A stretch of 64,000 nucleotides of DNA from Myotis daubentonii (GCF_963259705.1 NC_081853.1:3412799-3476798); one strand, 5' to 3'; positions 45,196 through 57,434 are shown, numbered from the stretch's first letter. Numbers and translations: made by a program. Notes: generated by a model from the sequence alone, not told the origin.

Positions 45196-45663
45196 CAGTG
45201 GTCGGCAAACCGGCTCGCGAGCCACATGCGGCTCTTTGGCCCCTTGAGTGTGGCTCTTCCATAAAACACCACGTGCAGGAGCGCACGTACAGTGCGAAGT
45301 TGACTTAAAACTTTAAGTAAAGTTTATTAAGTTAATTTTAGGGAATGTTGTGGAGTGAAAGATGATGTAGTGTCGAGGATTGAGGAAGGTATGTGAGATG
45401 GTTTGGACATACAGAGAGGATGAACAAAAGGAGACAGACGAAACAAGTCTACAAGACGGGTGTGGATGGGAGAGTTGAAAGGGGTCGACCTCAGCGATTG
45501 AGGACGTTTTTAGCAAAGGCCAGCTTAGGCGTACCCTAATTAGGTTAATAACAATGTACCTACCTATATAGTTTAAGTTTAAAAAATTTGGCTCTCGAAA
45601 GACATTTCAGTAGTTATACTGTTGATATTTGGCTCTGTTGACTAATGAGTTTGCCGACCACTG
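45196..45663. mobile_element. Non-autonomous hAT with a retrotransposon-like coding scrap
   Basis: Ends are CAGTGGTCGGCAAACCGGCT and GAGTTTGCCGACCACTG. It is flanked by an 8-bp duplication with one mismatch (GGTTAGAC at 45188, GGTTAGCC at 45664), TA-centred as in Buster-type hATs. The outer parts match the shorter copy at 19738. The centre (about 45345-45510), absent from that copy, translates to an RTE/jockey-like C-terminal motif. No hAT transposase is present, so movement would need a helper. Confidence 0.88.
45390..45506 (+). pseudogene. RTE/jockey-like retrotransposon C-terminal relic inside hAT
   Basis: This 39-codon open stretch reads (Y)VRWFGHTERMN ... QVYKTGVDGRVERGRPQRLR. The pattern RWFGHxERM, then KxVYxxxVDGxxxRGRPxxR is the well-known C-terminal end of many RTE- and jockey-type non-LTR retrotransposon proteins, abundant in arthropods. 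A frameshift at about 45390 connects it to an upstream RIEEGM stretch that also fits (RIEEGMLRWFGH in living copies). It is a fragment with no start codon of its own. Confidence 0.65.
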
Positions 45664-48510
45664 GGTTAGCCAAACGGGAGCCTGTGGCTGCTAATCAAGA
45701 TAAGCTTTCCAAGGGAAATGTTAACGTGTATCCAAGTTGTGATCATCTTATTTTATACAAAATAGCATTGCATGTGTAGTCATGTATGCACATGCTTTTC
45801 TTTCAGGATTTTGTATAATCACTGAGGAAATTTCATGGGATTATTAAAAAAACACCACACACACACACACCTCCCTGGATGCTCTGTTACCAGTAAACAA
45901 ACTGCTTTCAGCGACTCTTTACTAAGTAGTGAGACCAGGCAGTATCACTTGTGGACAGAACACGAGACGAATGGCCGAATTCCTCGGTTTCGTTCTTGAT
46001 TCTGTCGTCAGCACAACGGTGCCTCCTAAAGCGCATGTAGCAGGATTAGCGCCTCCTTCAGCACCAACGTGAGTTCACTCCCCAGACCTAGTTTCTGGTG
46101 CCTAACGCCCTTGGACATCATCCTGAGGAGACCATTGTTGGAGCAACGATGATGAGAGGCACATAACAGGTTATGTATGGATGACCTAAAGGAGGTATGC
46201 ATAATAAGGACTGAAAAATAAATTCTAAGCAACTGTGACAATAAAGAGATTGTTTTACTCTTTTCAAGAAGAGGAAAAAGGCATTTTAACTTAAAAAAAT
46301 CCGTTCATGGACCAAAGTACTACCAATAAACTAATTTCTTCCATTGTTTTGGTTAGAATCTGAGATGGTTTTTTAACATGAGATGTTTCCATGGAGATTG
46401 CCATTTTCACCTTCACCTTCAATCAGGGCCCAGCAGCAGCAGTGCCAACAACAGCCCAAGGCCGCTGTGGAGACCCAGCTTCCACCCGCATCTGTTTGGA
46501 TGCTGAGCTCACCAAGCACCGAGCACTGGTGTAGGTGTTGAGCGTTAAAGCGAAACTGTAGGGACAGTCACAGAACTGTGGGAATTCCCGTGCACTTTGG
46601 TTTCAAAGTCTCCCATTTTCATGGAGCTGCTCTGGGTACGTGCAATGAGACTTAAAAGGTGAGTCCATGCTCTGACATCTCCTCTCTCTCCATGTCAAAC
46701 ATATTCCTTGAAGTCTATTAGAAAGAAATTTGAAGTATTATATAATTATTCATTACTAACACTTGTCTACATCAAGTTACATAGAATAACGATATGAGTG
46801 AATCTCTCTGGTTTGGATTCTTTCGAAGTAACCTAAACCCTTCAGCACATGGGGCACTTTCTGTGTGTACATGGGGCGAGGACGGGGGGCCCAGGAGTCA
46901 CCTCACCTGGCCCAGAGCCCGGGCTGCCTGTCAAGCAGCCAGCCTCCACTGTGGCCCCCTCACTGTGAGCTGATGTTAGACAGAGAATTTCATGTAATAG
47001 GATGAAAGTTTCAAAGTGTTTTTATTTTAAATATGTGATAGGAAAAAACAGTACCAGAATCACTGCACTTCATGAAGAGGGCAAACCATGTTAATTCATT
47101 ATAATTTGAGGCTAATTATGCATGGATGACACTGAATAGCAGTAATTATTTTATATCCAAATCACAGTATCTTCAAGCTGTAAGGTAAGTAGGGAGAACA
47201 TAACCTACACTGAGTTCAGAGCTCTCCTGAGACCACGTTTCAGTAGCTAAAAGTTGGCTGCTCTAGCGCTGAAGCATTTCGGGGGGTGGGGGAGAGGGCA
47301 GGGAATGGGCAGGGGGAAGGAGGCTCTCTGGGCCCTCCCCCAGCCTTCTGCACTCTGACGTGTTTTCTGCCCATTTTACTGAGTAATCTCACATTGCAAG
47401 TACTTGTCTCTGGGCAGTTTAGCTATGTAATGTCATTAAACCTAGAACCCATTAGTCCTATGGGAGAAAACTAGCAGAATTCAAGAACATAGGCCATAAG
47501 TTTTGTGCTAATGGGGGCTTGGGTAGAATTTTGAACACTGAATACGACAAGAAGTCATGAGGAGGAGGGAGACAAGGATGAGCATGATGACGGTGATGAT
47601 GATGATGAATAATGATGAAGATAGGACAGGGTCCGGTTGCTTATTAAATCTAGTCTCCTCCACTGACATTCTGGGATAGCATTTCTCTAGGAGATAGACA
47701 TTGTTGTTATCTGTAAAATGACCTTTCCAATGGGACACTGGCCCTCACCCACCTTGCTATGTGGGCCTAGCAAGTGCAGAGCGAGATGCACAGAGCTGAG
47801 CACATGACTCAGGCTGACCAGTCCTATGACACCTCCTCTTTTTGGACATAGTAACTGGTCCAGGAGTTCACACATGGCTTAAGCAGGTGGAACCCTTTTT
47901 CAGGTTGAATACACAGCTATGGGGAGAGGCAAGGTCCTCTCTGTTTGGACAACAAGCTATCCAGACCTGGTCTGAGGTGATAATGCTGCCAGCTGCAACC
48001 TTCTTCTATGTGAGAGCATCTAAACTATCTATAGCAAAAGAGAAAACAGAAAAGAAGAAAAAAGAATCGAACTGTCCCTGTAGCTGAAAGGGTCTGGAGA
48101 GCAGCGGGGAGTCTCTGAAGGCAGCCCCTCCTGAAGTCCGAGAGACACTTCTCAATTTCATGAGGCAATCAACTTCTTCTCCAGAAATGTTAGCTTTCTT
48201 TTAAACAGGGGTAGTTTGAGTGTTTGTTGTTACATAAAAATAGGAGAGTTTTGACTAATAATACATGGAAGTCCAAATTAGTTTTGTTTTTTTAATTGCA
48301 TAGTTAAAAACCCAGAAGACAGTAAATAATACTTGGCTATGGTGGCTAAATTAATTTCTCTACTTGAAATGACTGATATGACAATAGGCCAATAACTGAA
48401 ACATACGTAGCAAATTGGCTTAATGAAACTACATAGACTTGAAATTAATTAAACAAAAATATACATCTCTAAAATATTTATATGCATGCATTTCACTGGG
48501 GTTTATACCG
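45664..48510. other. Unique DNA, no gene
   Basis: No coding frame with known motifs. At 47090-47165 there is a cluster of homeobox/POU-type cores (TTAATTCATTATAATTTGAG, GCTAATTATGCATGG, AGTAATTATTTTAT). At 47568-47625 lies a GATGATGAT-rich run. Confidence 0.45.
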
Positions 48511-48718
48511 CAGGTTAAAACCTTTTCCATATGGGCCAAACAATAAATGCTTTTGGCTTTGTGAACCATGTGATTTCGGTCACAACTAATGAATTCTGCA
48601 TGAAAACAGCCACGGACAATTCATTAAACGGTGGCATCGCTGGGTCCCAATAAAACTGTATTTACAAAAACACGTGCTAGGCTGCATCTGGCCTATTGGC
48701 TGTAGCTTGTCAATCCTT
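48511..48718 (+). mobile_element. Old non-autonomous hAT (same family as 3265)
   Basis: CAGGTTAAAACCTTTTCCAT, AAACAGCCACGGACAATTCA, GGGTCCCAATAAAACTGTAT and GGCTGTAGCTTGTCAATCCT match the same old hAT family as 3265-3466, in the same orientation, at higher divergence. Confidence 0.7.
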
Positions 48719-51388
48719 ATGTAGAAGATCGACTCTGGATTTTTCTCAACTCACTTCACTGTGAATTCCTGAAATAGCTAAACACACTAGATGACATTTT
48801 TAGCTCTATAGAAGATTTGGAGCTATGTATGGAAAAATTTCTACCCTTGAGAAGTTTGCAATATAATAGAAAAATAAAGCAAGTTTACCCCTAAATTATC
48901 ATTCAAGCCAAATCTCAAGTGTTTTACAAATAAAATAAAATGAACTTGTATGGAAGCCAGAGGTTAAGATTAAGTCCACTGAGAGTATTCTGTCCCCCTC
49001 GCTCCCCGTGGCCTGAAAATATATTATTTACTCAGGATGAGACTTAATCTTACTTTATTCTATGTTGCTATGTGACAGGGAGAGAAAACAAACAACAAAC
49101 AAAGCCACACAAAGATTCCACCCTTTTTCTCTCCCTTTGCCTTGAAAGGTAGGTCCTTTGTCCTGTTCAGGTAAAGTGACCGTTCAGTACTGATTCGAAT
49201 TTCATGGTAGAAATGTGGAATTAAAATGGGGAAAGATGGCTGGTGGCCATGTAGCTCTATGACAGAAAGAAGGGTGATACATAAGGAAAGTTTTCCAAAA
49301 CAGTATGTATTTCAGTCTGCTCTGTACTCCCTGGGACTTCCCACTTCCTGTTCCAGATTGGAACAAGATTATTGGGAAGAGATTATCAATCTAAAAATAT
49401 CTCTGTTGCTTCTGAATGTGTAGAGTCAGATTTCTGTTGCTTTTGAGACTGATAAGATGCGACAGTGAGCAAGCATCTACTAGTAGACAGGAGGAGAAGG
49501 CCCAGATTGAGTGAATGTTAAATGTACACATGACATTGGATGCTCAGAGTTAAAGGTGTCTTTGGAAAACACAACTAGTATGTCCTTTTGCAAGCTGTTT
49601 TCTGTAGAATCCTGGTGTCCCAGGCAGGTCATGAGCAGGTGGTGGAGACCTAAGGAGATATTCTGTGGATTAGACTTGGGACCTTGGCCGTCAGTTGGGC
49701 CAGAGCTAATGGGTTAATTTTTAATCTGTTTTATACACTAGGGTTCCAGATGAGATATTTGGAGAAAAGCTGAAGACAGAAATGCTTCGGCTCTGCGGAG
49801 GTGAACCAGGGTGCCACTCGGGGTGCATCAGGCCTGAGACTCCATCGCACAGGTCCTTTCCCCGCCCAGGACTGCTCTTTCCTATGCATTCTTAAGGAGA
49901 CAGTGGGCAGCCTGAAGACATACAGGAAATTCAATTGGGTTCACAGGGTTCGTTCTTGATTCTCTTGTTTAACACGAGGAGCCTGCTTTGACCAAGAGCT
50001 GTATTTCTTGTGTTTGCTTCCACACATGTTCGATGAATCCCATAGAGTGTCCGTGCCTCCATACCTGATCAACTAAACGTGAAGTTCTCTCTTCGGAGGG
50101 ACCCCTCCCCCTGGAAGTGGGCTTTGCCGCTGCCTCTTGAAGACACTCACCTTTCATCAGGACGTCGGGGTAGCTTGCTGGCCGTCTCAGAGGGGAAGTC
50201 ATTTTCCTTCTTTAATGCTGAGCCTTGGGACAAAGGGCTCCCAGTGGATTTTGTTAGTCTCTGAATCACCTATGACATTATCCTTTTACACTATGGTTTG
50301 CTTTTCTCTCTTAGTACAGTTTGATTCTGGCCTGTAGAGTCAATTCAAGTTCTTTGTTATGTTTATACTTACTTCTGCAGATACTGTGTAAAATTGTTTC
50401 ATCTTATATAAACTCCTGAGCACCTTGCATTGATAATTTCTACCTGAAAAATTTTATCGGAATGGTTTTTGCTAAGATTCTCCGATTCAGTGGAAGTGAC
50501 AGAGTCTAGTCAGTGGAGTGATGCTATCATTTTCTCTGGTCACGTAGCCACATGCCCCTTCTCCCCAACAGAGAGAACAAAGTGAGCACCATGACCTCAT
50601 CAATACAGTGCTGCACCGGCTGTAAAGATGAAGATGGGGAAAGAGGGATGACATCGATCCAAGACTGGAATAGGAGGAGTGGTTACATTTGGCTGTCCGC
50701 GAGTTCTCGCTCCGAGGTAAAACCTCAACATCAGTTGTTACTGATTCATTATGCCTGCTCTTCCATTAAAGAGCCACCTCAGACATGCCCACAAAGAACT
50801 AATCTAAAATCACTTGTAATCTGTTTAAGGTTGACAAACAACAATTCTCACAGCAACTCTAATAGTAATAACATCAACACCCAATAATTCAAAAAGCTGA
50901 CTGTGTTCCAGGTACCTGTTCTAAACACTTCAAGTTCAACATTTACTGAGTGTCGAAAGTTAGAAGGGAATCATATCTCACCCACTTTTCTTCAAGCTTG
51001 CCGTTTTGGTTAAGAACATAGAAAGGACAAAATGGTAGTTCTATAACAAAATATTTCGTAGATCTTAGGCAAAACCCACCGGAATGAAGAACTTTGTGGT
51101 AGCCCTCAGGAAATTAGCAAGTTTGAAGGAAAGACTGCCACACTGAAGGCAGACTGTGCAGTGTCATGAAATAAACATAGCAACCCTTCCCTCTTTAAAA
51201 ACATAGTAAGCGTCTTGATCAAGCAACAGATTTTATCAAGCACTTGGTGCACTCTGTTTCCATATTCTGTTTGACTGCTCAACAAGGCCCATGCGATATC
51301 TTAGGCACAGAACACTTACTGAATTAAGGGTAGATTAGGACTCTCACATATTAGATGACATGGACCTTTAAGTAAAGAATTAAATATA
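48719..51388. other. Unique DNA with a small MIR piece
   Basis: No gene recognised. TGTGTTCCAGGTACCTGTTC then TAAACACTTCAAGTTC at 50903-50938 resembles MIR. The 111-codon frame at 50552-50887 ends in low-complexity NSNSNN and has no domain. Confidence 0.45.
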
Positions 51389-51390
51389 TA

Positions 51391-51807
51391 CAGTCAGCCC
51401 TTGGTATCTGTGGGTCTGTATTGGTGGATTTAGCAAACCACAAATCAAAAACGCTTTCAAATAAAGTTACATTGCTATTGATGTCTCCTTACATGAGGTC
51501 CGTGATGGTGATGATCGCCTCTGGACGAAACAGTATGGACCGGTTTTTTTTGTCATTATTTGTAAGCCACACAGTGTAGCAACTATTTACACAGCATTTA
51601 CTTACATTGTATGAGGTATTATAAATAATCTAGAGATGATTTAAAGCATGCAGGAAGGTATATGTAAGTAACATGCAAATACTATACCATTTTTTATAAG
51701 GGACTTAAGCGTCATTGAATGTTGTTTTCAGGTTTTTTTGTGACTAGCTAATTTCATTCAACATAATGTCCTGGAACCAATCCTCCGTGGATATGGAGGG
51801 ATGACTG
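51391..51807. mobile_element. Tigger/pogo-type non-autonomous DNA transposon
   Basis: Ends CAGTCAGCCCTTGGTATCTG and CCTCCGTGGATATGGAGGGA then TGACTG pair as inverted repeats, with TA on both sides (51389-51390, 51808-51809). Inside, AGGTATTATAAATAATCTAG and AAATACTATACCATTTTTTA are family landmarks of the mammalian Tigger/MER group. It encodes no transposase. Confidence 0.85.
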
Positions 51808-51809
51808 TA

Positions 51810-52744
51810 TTCTTAATTTTTGATGACTTTCATAGGTAATCTTTCTTCTCTAAAATTGGATAACATATTTTAAAAACAAACTAATTTTATTAACAGTAAT
51901 TTGAAGTTATAATACTAAAGCATTTAGATTACAGCTAGAAGTATACATTTTAAGATTTCACTGGAAGACAAATTATTTTAAATATTTTTTACACAAATAT
52001 TTAGTTGCTGGCATAAAGGCTGTAAGTATCAGAAGCCAGGGGAAGGAAACTGTAACAGTCATAAAGGTAACAATAGGCTCAAAGTATAAAAAGGACCAAT
52101 TCAGCTGGTTTAAAAAAAGAAAAGAAAGCACAATAGCACACCAGTAAGTTCACCTATTATATAATTACAGGTTCTGTATACATGTGCAGACAAGCAGACA
52201 GAATAAAAACCTCCTCTAGGAAATTCAAAAAATTTGGCAGGTCTGTCCAGGTGGGATGTGATGCTGGTACCAACAACACAAAGAAAGCGGCTGCAGCTGG
52301 GGTTTGGCCTAGCTCGGAATCTGGCTTCTCTTTGCTAAATAGCAGTTTGCTGCAAAGCTCTGGAAACAAAGAGAAAGTGGAAAGTGCTGGAGAACTAAGG
52401 CACAGAACTCAGGTAACTAAAAAAAGATGTTGTCAGTCACAGACTTTGCCAGGCAATGGTTTTGCCTTCATTTATGAGAACAACTCACTTGAGATCTTTC
52501 AAGAACCTCAGAAGACAGGAATTTCATAAACAAGGCTCTTCAGAAGACGAAGGAGATAAAGTGAACTGTTTTTAGGACAGGAAGCTGTGGTATTATGTAC
52601 AATTCACAGATGTGTTTTCTACTCAAAAGCAGCTCAATGTGACGGGAGTTGTGTAACTGATGACCCAGACTTTTGAAATTGATAGCCAATCTGTTTCCTG
52701 TGTAAGCACAGTGGTTGGTTCCCACACTGGGTTTACTTGGTAAG
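51810..52744. other. Unique DNA, no gene
   Basis: AT-rich. The 115-codon frame at 52182-52529 is lysine/serine-rich with no recognised motif and looks accidental. Confidence 0.5.
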
Positions 52745-53285
52745 TAGGAAAGTCAAGGGATAATCAATCCAGCAATTCCATCTCTGGGTCTAAACCCCAT
52801 GAATTAAAAGCAGGAAATTCAAGAGACATTTGTATGCCCATGTTGTTATTCCCAATAGCCAAAAGTGGAAGGACCCAAATGTTCAGTTATGGACAGGTGG
52901 GCAAACAAAACAGGGCATAAACTTACAATGAAATGCTATTCAGCCTTAAAAGCAATGGGATTCTGACACATGCATGAACCTTGAGGACATTATGCTGAGT
53001 GAAATTAGCTAGTCACAAAAAACAAAGATTGTGTTGTTCTTCTTATGTGAGGCTCTCAGAGCCAAATTCATAGGGATAGAAAGTAGAAGAGAGATCCCGC
53101 AGGTGTGGGGGGAGAGGGTGTGGAGTTAGTGTTTAATGGGTGTAGCTTCAGTTTTGCCAGATGAGGAAGTTCTGTGGATGGATGGTGGTCATAAGCATGT
53201 ACTTAACCACTGAACTATACACTTAAAAGGGTTAAGATGATAAAATTTGTGTAATGTGTATTTTACTACAATTTTTTAAAAGTCA
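52745..53285 (+). mobile_element. Old L1 3' fragment
   Basis: TCAATCCAGCAATTCCATCT, ACAATGAAATGCTATTCAGC, CATTATGCTGAGTGAAATTA, TTCTGTGGATGGATGGTGGT and CTATACACTTAAAAGGGTTA follow the ORF2 end and 3' UTR of an old L1, to an A-rich tail. Confidence 0.82.
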
Positions 53286-53599
53286 GCTTTGGGAGTGTGG
53301 AAAGAAGTGGCCCATCAATGATGACAGCACAGCCACTGCGGGAGTCCTAACACCAGCCAGAGGTTGGGACCAGTTAGTGACGGACTGCTCGGAGCTATAG
53401 CAGATGCTGGCCGTGTCTTGCCCATAGACCTCCAGCCACTTACCTGTTTTTCACACATCCTTCTGGGTCCCAGCCGCCAGACCTGCCCTTCCTGGGTATG
53501 CAGCAGGCCGAAGAGCCAGCACATTAAAGCCCCTTGGGAACAGACCTCGATTAATGAGCAATGGGAAATGGTAAGAACTCTAATTACTTGCCATTACTG
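53286..53599. other. Spacer, no gene
   Basis: Unique G+C-moderate DNA. The plus-strand frame starting at 53364 runs into the neighbouring LTR and is not a gene. Confidence 0.5.
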
Positions 53600-54045
53600 T
53601 TCCTCTTTCCTTTCTGTGAGGGATCATTTTATGTGTCAATGTGGCTGGTCATGGTTCCCAGATATTGGGTCGGCATTATTCTACCTGTTTCTGCGGAAGT
53701 ATTGTTTACATCAGATTAGCATTTAAATGAGCAGCCTGAGTAAAGCTGATTATGCTCTGCAATGTGGGTGGGGTCATCCAGGTAGCTGAAGGCCTGAGTA
53801 GAACAAGACTCCCTTGTGAAGAAGACAGGATTCTGCCAGCAGATGCCTTCAGACTTGAAGTGCAACACTGATCCTTCCCTGGACCGCCATCCTGTGGGCC
53901 TACCTTGCAGATTTTGTGCTGGCACCGCCACAATTGTATGAGCCAATTCCTTAATCTCCCCCTCACTCACTCTCTCTCTAGATAGACGGATGATGACATA
54001 GATGTCCTGTTGGTCCAGTTTCTCTGGAAAGCCCTAACTAACTAC
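53600..54045 (+). mobile_element. MLT2-type (ERVL) LTR
   Basis: GGGATCATTTTATGTGTCAA, ATTAGCATTTAAATGAGCAG, GAGTAAAGCTGATTATGCTC, GGTGGGGTCATCCAGGTAGC, AATTGTATGAGCCAATTCCT and TCTCTGGAAAGCCCTAACTA follow the MLT2/ERVL LTR in order. It is a solo, coding-free, mammal-wide copy. Confidence 0.75.
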
Positions 54046-54120
54046 AGTTTTCTACCACCATACTGTCTTGGGATCACTTTCCCACTATACTATGCTTGCT
54101 CTTGAACCCTTGTCATGAAG

Positions 54121-54285
54121 CAGTGCTTCCCCTTCCAGAGCGTATGCGGTGACATCTGGAGACATTTTTGGTTGTCATAACTGGGGTGCATGTGGGGTCC
54201 AGAAATGATACTCAACATCTTACAGTGCCCAGCACAGCTCCACCCAGACAAGCATACCCAGCATGGCACGGCAATAGTGCCGAGG
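54121..54285 (+). mobile_element. MER20 (hAT) copy
   Basis: CAGTGCTTCCCCTTCCAGAG, TGACATCTGGAGACATTTTT, GGTTGTCATAACTGGGGTGC and GGCAATAGTGCCGAGG match MER20 in the sense orientation. The far end is lost. A (CAA)n run follows at 54366-54392. Confidence 0.75.
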
Positions 54286-54782
54286 AGGAGACGCTGACTA
54301 ACCAGAGAAAGCTAGATGTTGCTGGACCAGGAAGATGTTCTAGAATTGGGGTTACTAAAAGTCTGTAAAACAACAACAACAACAACAAACAAAACCTTAA
54401 CTACTTGCAAATGAGAGAGGTACGAGGCTATAGAGGCTGAAGCCTCCTTTGCCAGCAGGGTGGTGCCTGAGCTGTGCCTCTCGCCTTTAAAGCAGCCATG
54501 TCAGTGATGGGAACAGCCATGCGGGACTCACCTCCGCATGGTCAATCCTCACACACAGAAATCAGGGTTAAGGACAGGTCTAGTAAGATGGTTGGTGGTG
54601 GACAGAGATTTTTCCTGGATTTTCCAATGTTGTACTAATGCACTAAGTGACTTGTGCCCAAGTCTCAGCCTCATAGAACATGACATTCAAATTAATGTCT
54701 CAGGAAAATGGACTAATTATTTGATGTCATTGAGCTTTGGAAAAGTCCTCAAAAAGCTCATCCTTGCCAAAGCTGTGTTGTG
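54286..54782. other. Spacer with (CAA)n
   Basis: Holds a short CAA run at 54366-54392 and otherwise nothing recognised. Confidence 0.5.
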
Positions 54783-54890
54783 AGTCCCCTGGACTTGTGG
54801 CCTGGATTCCTTAGTCGATGGAGAGCGTGGCTGGCTAGTTCCCTGGACTCGTGGCCTGGATTTCCTAGTCTGTGGGAAGCATAGCTGGTT
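54783..54890 (+). repeat. Local ~54-bp tandem duplication
   Basis: Unit one (54783-54836) and unit two (54837-54890) both read AGT(C/T)CCCTGGACT(T/C)GTGG, CCTGGAT, CCTAGTC-like, GG..AGC, TAGCTGG-like. They differ at about 20 percent of positions, so the duplication is old. Confidence 0.85.
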
Positions 54891-56415
54891 GTTGTCTGCA
54901 TGCTCATTGTCCTTCCTGGAACAAACTCTTTCTTGGCCGCATTAAGCAGTGAGTGTGTCAACACTTCCCCATGCTCTCCAGGGACAGTGAGCAACCTCTC
55001 TCAGCCTGCCTGGCCACAAAAGTCTCCTTCAGGGTCACCTGTCCGCTCTGGTTTCTCCCGGGAGGCGCCTTTTAGTCAGTTGTCTGAATTGTTCACGTTC
55101 ATTGGGAATACGACGTTAACAGGCGCCGTGGAGTGTTACAGTATGTGTTCCTCGCTAGCTGACTCTGTGTTGTTCATTTTCAGACAATTCGATTGCAGGG
55201 CTTGCCTGGCACCTTCGGTAATGGGGCTGGATCCAGGGCAAAAAGCGGGGCAGCAGTTGGTGAGAAAACAAGTGAGAGTCAAAGGGAAGCCTGCAAGAAC
55301 ACATTTCTGGCTGCTTTGCAAATGCTTGGCTTGGTTTGAGGCAGAGATATTCTTGGAGAGTCTCTATTATTAATGCGCCTAATTGTGCGGTTTCCATGTA
55401 TAGAGTGGGATCCCATGCAGGTTCCCGGGGTGGGACTGATGGTACTTCAGCTTCTTGTCCCGAACCGTCTGTTGACTAGAATGCTTATGATTAAAGCCTC
55501 CATTGTGCCACTGAAAATGCCAGACACTGTTTTGGGGCTGTAACAATAGCTTCTGTGCCACCTGATTCCAGTCCAGCATGAGAATAGCACAGAAGAATAA
55601 CAGAACCTGCAGTTTCATAGATAAAATTTGAAAAAAAATTATGAAAGGAAAAGAGTCAAACATTATATTTAGCTTTGAAAACTGTTAGCTGAGAGCCTTG
55701 TGTACTGAAAAACTAATTGATTTGAATTCTAAATTTATCTCTGTTGTGAATTATAGTCTTGGAAGAGTTACTAAATTCCACTGGGCCTTAGTTTCCTCAA
55801 CTCTGAAATAAAGACCAGGGCAGATCAGGTCTAAGGCCCCTCCTGGCAAGCATTCTAGGACAGCTCAGTAAGACGGGCAAGTCAGCCTTAAGATCAGAAA
55901 TATGCTCTTCGTAATAGTCATTAACTGATTCCACAAATCACTCCATCAATGGCAAAAACACTGTTGATAGAGGCAAAATCAATTTGTGTGTGTGTGTGTG
56001 TGTGTGAAAAACATTACATAAGCCGTTTCTTTAAATCTGTAAACCATTCTAAAGTGTATGAAGAAATGATTGGCATGACTCTGTGTGGGAAGGGGAGAAT
56101 TTTTAGGGGAAGATTTCTCTCTCATCAGATGTTCTACCCTTTATCATGCAGAACAGTTTCAGACCCAGAGAGCAAAAAGTATTGTTAATGAACATAAACT
56201 GTTATATGTGAAAATTATAAGTCAATTATGGTCTTAGTGTGTATTCTCCTAAAGGCAGATCCTGGGACAAGGATTTGGTGCAGATAGTTTATATGGGAGG
56301 TGATACCAGGAAGCAGAATAGAAAAAGGATACCTCAGAACTTCATTGGCTAATCAAGGTCCATTTATTCAAGGATCAAGTCCCAACTCAAGCTTGGATTA
56401 AAGAAATGGGGGTTT
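54891..56415. repeat. Unique DNA with long orphan frame, MIR piece and (TG)n
   Basis: A 157-codon frame lies at 54900-55373 on the plus strand; it has no recognisable domain and I do not call it a gene. A MIR-like part (GAAGAGTTACTAAATTCCAC, GGGCCTTAGTTTCCTCAACT) is at about 55750-55850. A TG run is at 55985-56006. Confidence 0.5.
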
Positions 56416-56630
56416 GCCCTAGCCGGTTTGGCTCACTGGATAGAGCGTCGGCCTGGGGACTGAAGAGTCTGGGTTCGATTCTGGTCAAGGGCATGTACCA
56501 TGGTTATAGCCACATCCCCAGGAGGGGGTGTGTAGGAGGCAGCTGATCGATGCTTCTCTCTCATCGATGTTTCTAACTCTCTATCCCTCTCCCTTCCTCT
56601 CTGTAAAAATTCAATAAAATATATTAAAAA
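56416..56630 (+). mobile_element. Ves SINE, full length with clear target duplication
   Basis: Starts GCCCTAGCCGGTTTGGCTCA, B box GGTTCGATTCT, and ends ATTCAATAAAATATATTAAA. The duplication AAGAAATGG(G/A)GGTT flanks it (56401-56414 and 56631-56644) with one mismatch, showing L1-type insertion. Confidence 0.95.
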
Positions 56631-56775
56631 AAGAAATGGAGGTTCATTTTAATGGTACCACGCAAGTATACATAGACCCAAATAAGGCTCATCTGGGCTT
56701 CACAAAGACTAGAATCAGAAACTGAAAATTCAGTAATGAAATTTTTCTCCATTTATTAAGGGCATTTCTCTCTAC

Positions 56776-56863
<88 letters not shown>

Positions 56864-57434
56864 AACACCCTTTCCCATACCCATCACCTCAATCCCAACT
56901 TCTACTGACTCATATTCTAGGTCTTCAAATACCCTTCACTCATAACCTTTCAGTTCTAGTAACCCTTTCCAAACAAGAATTTTGTTTCTCTAAGACCAAG
57001 TTCCCAAGAGAGGAATCCATTGTACCCATTCCAGTTCACACTAGGCCAGACAAGTCATAAATTATGGGAAACATACAGGTAGGTCAAGTTCTCATCTTCA
57101 ATCAGCTGTTGCAAGGGCCAGGGTCAGAGACCACAGTTTCTCAGGAGGGCTCCGGGTAGCACAGGGACTCGCAGAAGAGGGCATGCAGAAGGTAGGCAGT
57201 GAATTACATATCTAGGGCTTCCGGAACAGCCTAGTAGAAAGTGAATAATTAAATCACTTTATTTTTTATATTACTATAGTTTATTAATAGACATATTTTA
57301 AAATAACTTTGATTAGTTCTAATTTGGATTCACAATCTATGATTTATCTAGGGGACCTTGGGTAAGTAAGTGAAATAAGCTTTTGGAGCTTCACTTCTGA
57401 CTTCCTCAGATGAAGGTAATATTTGTCACCAGAT
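56631..57434. repeat. (CT)n(CA)n microsatellite in unique DNA
   Basis: A CT run at about 56779-56829 passes directly into a CA run at 56830-56858. The rest has no recognised gene or repeat. Confidence 0.85.

Noticed and set aside
52182..52529. 115-codon frame
   Set aside because: No recognisable motif; composition is typical of chance frames.
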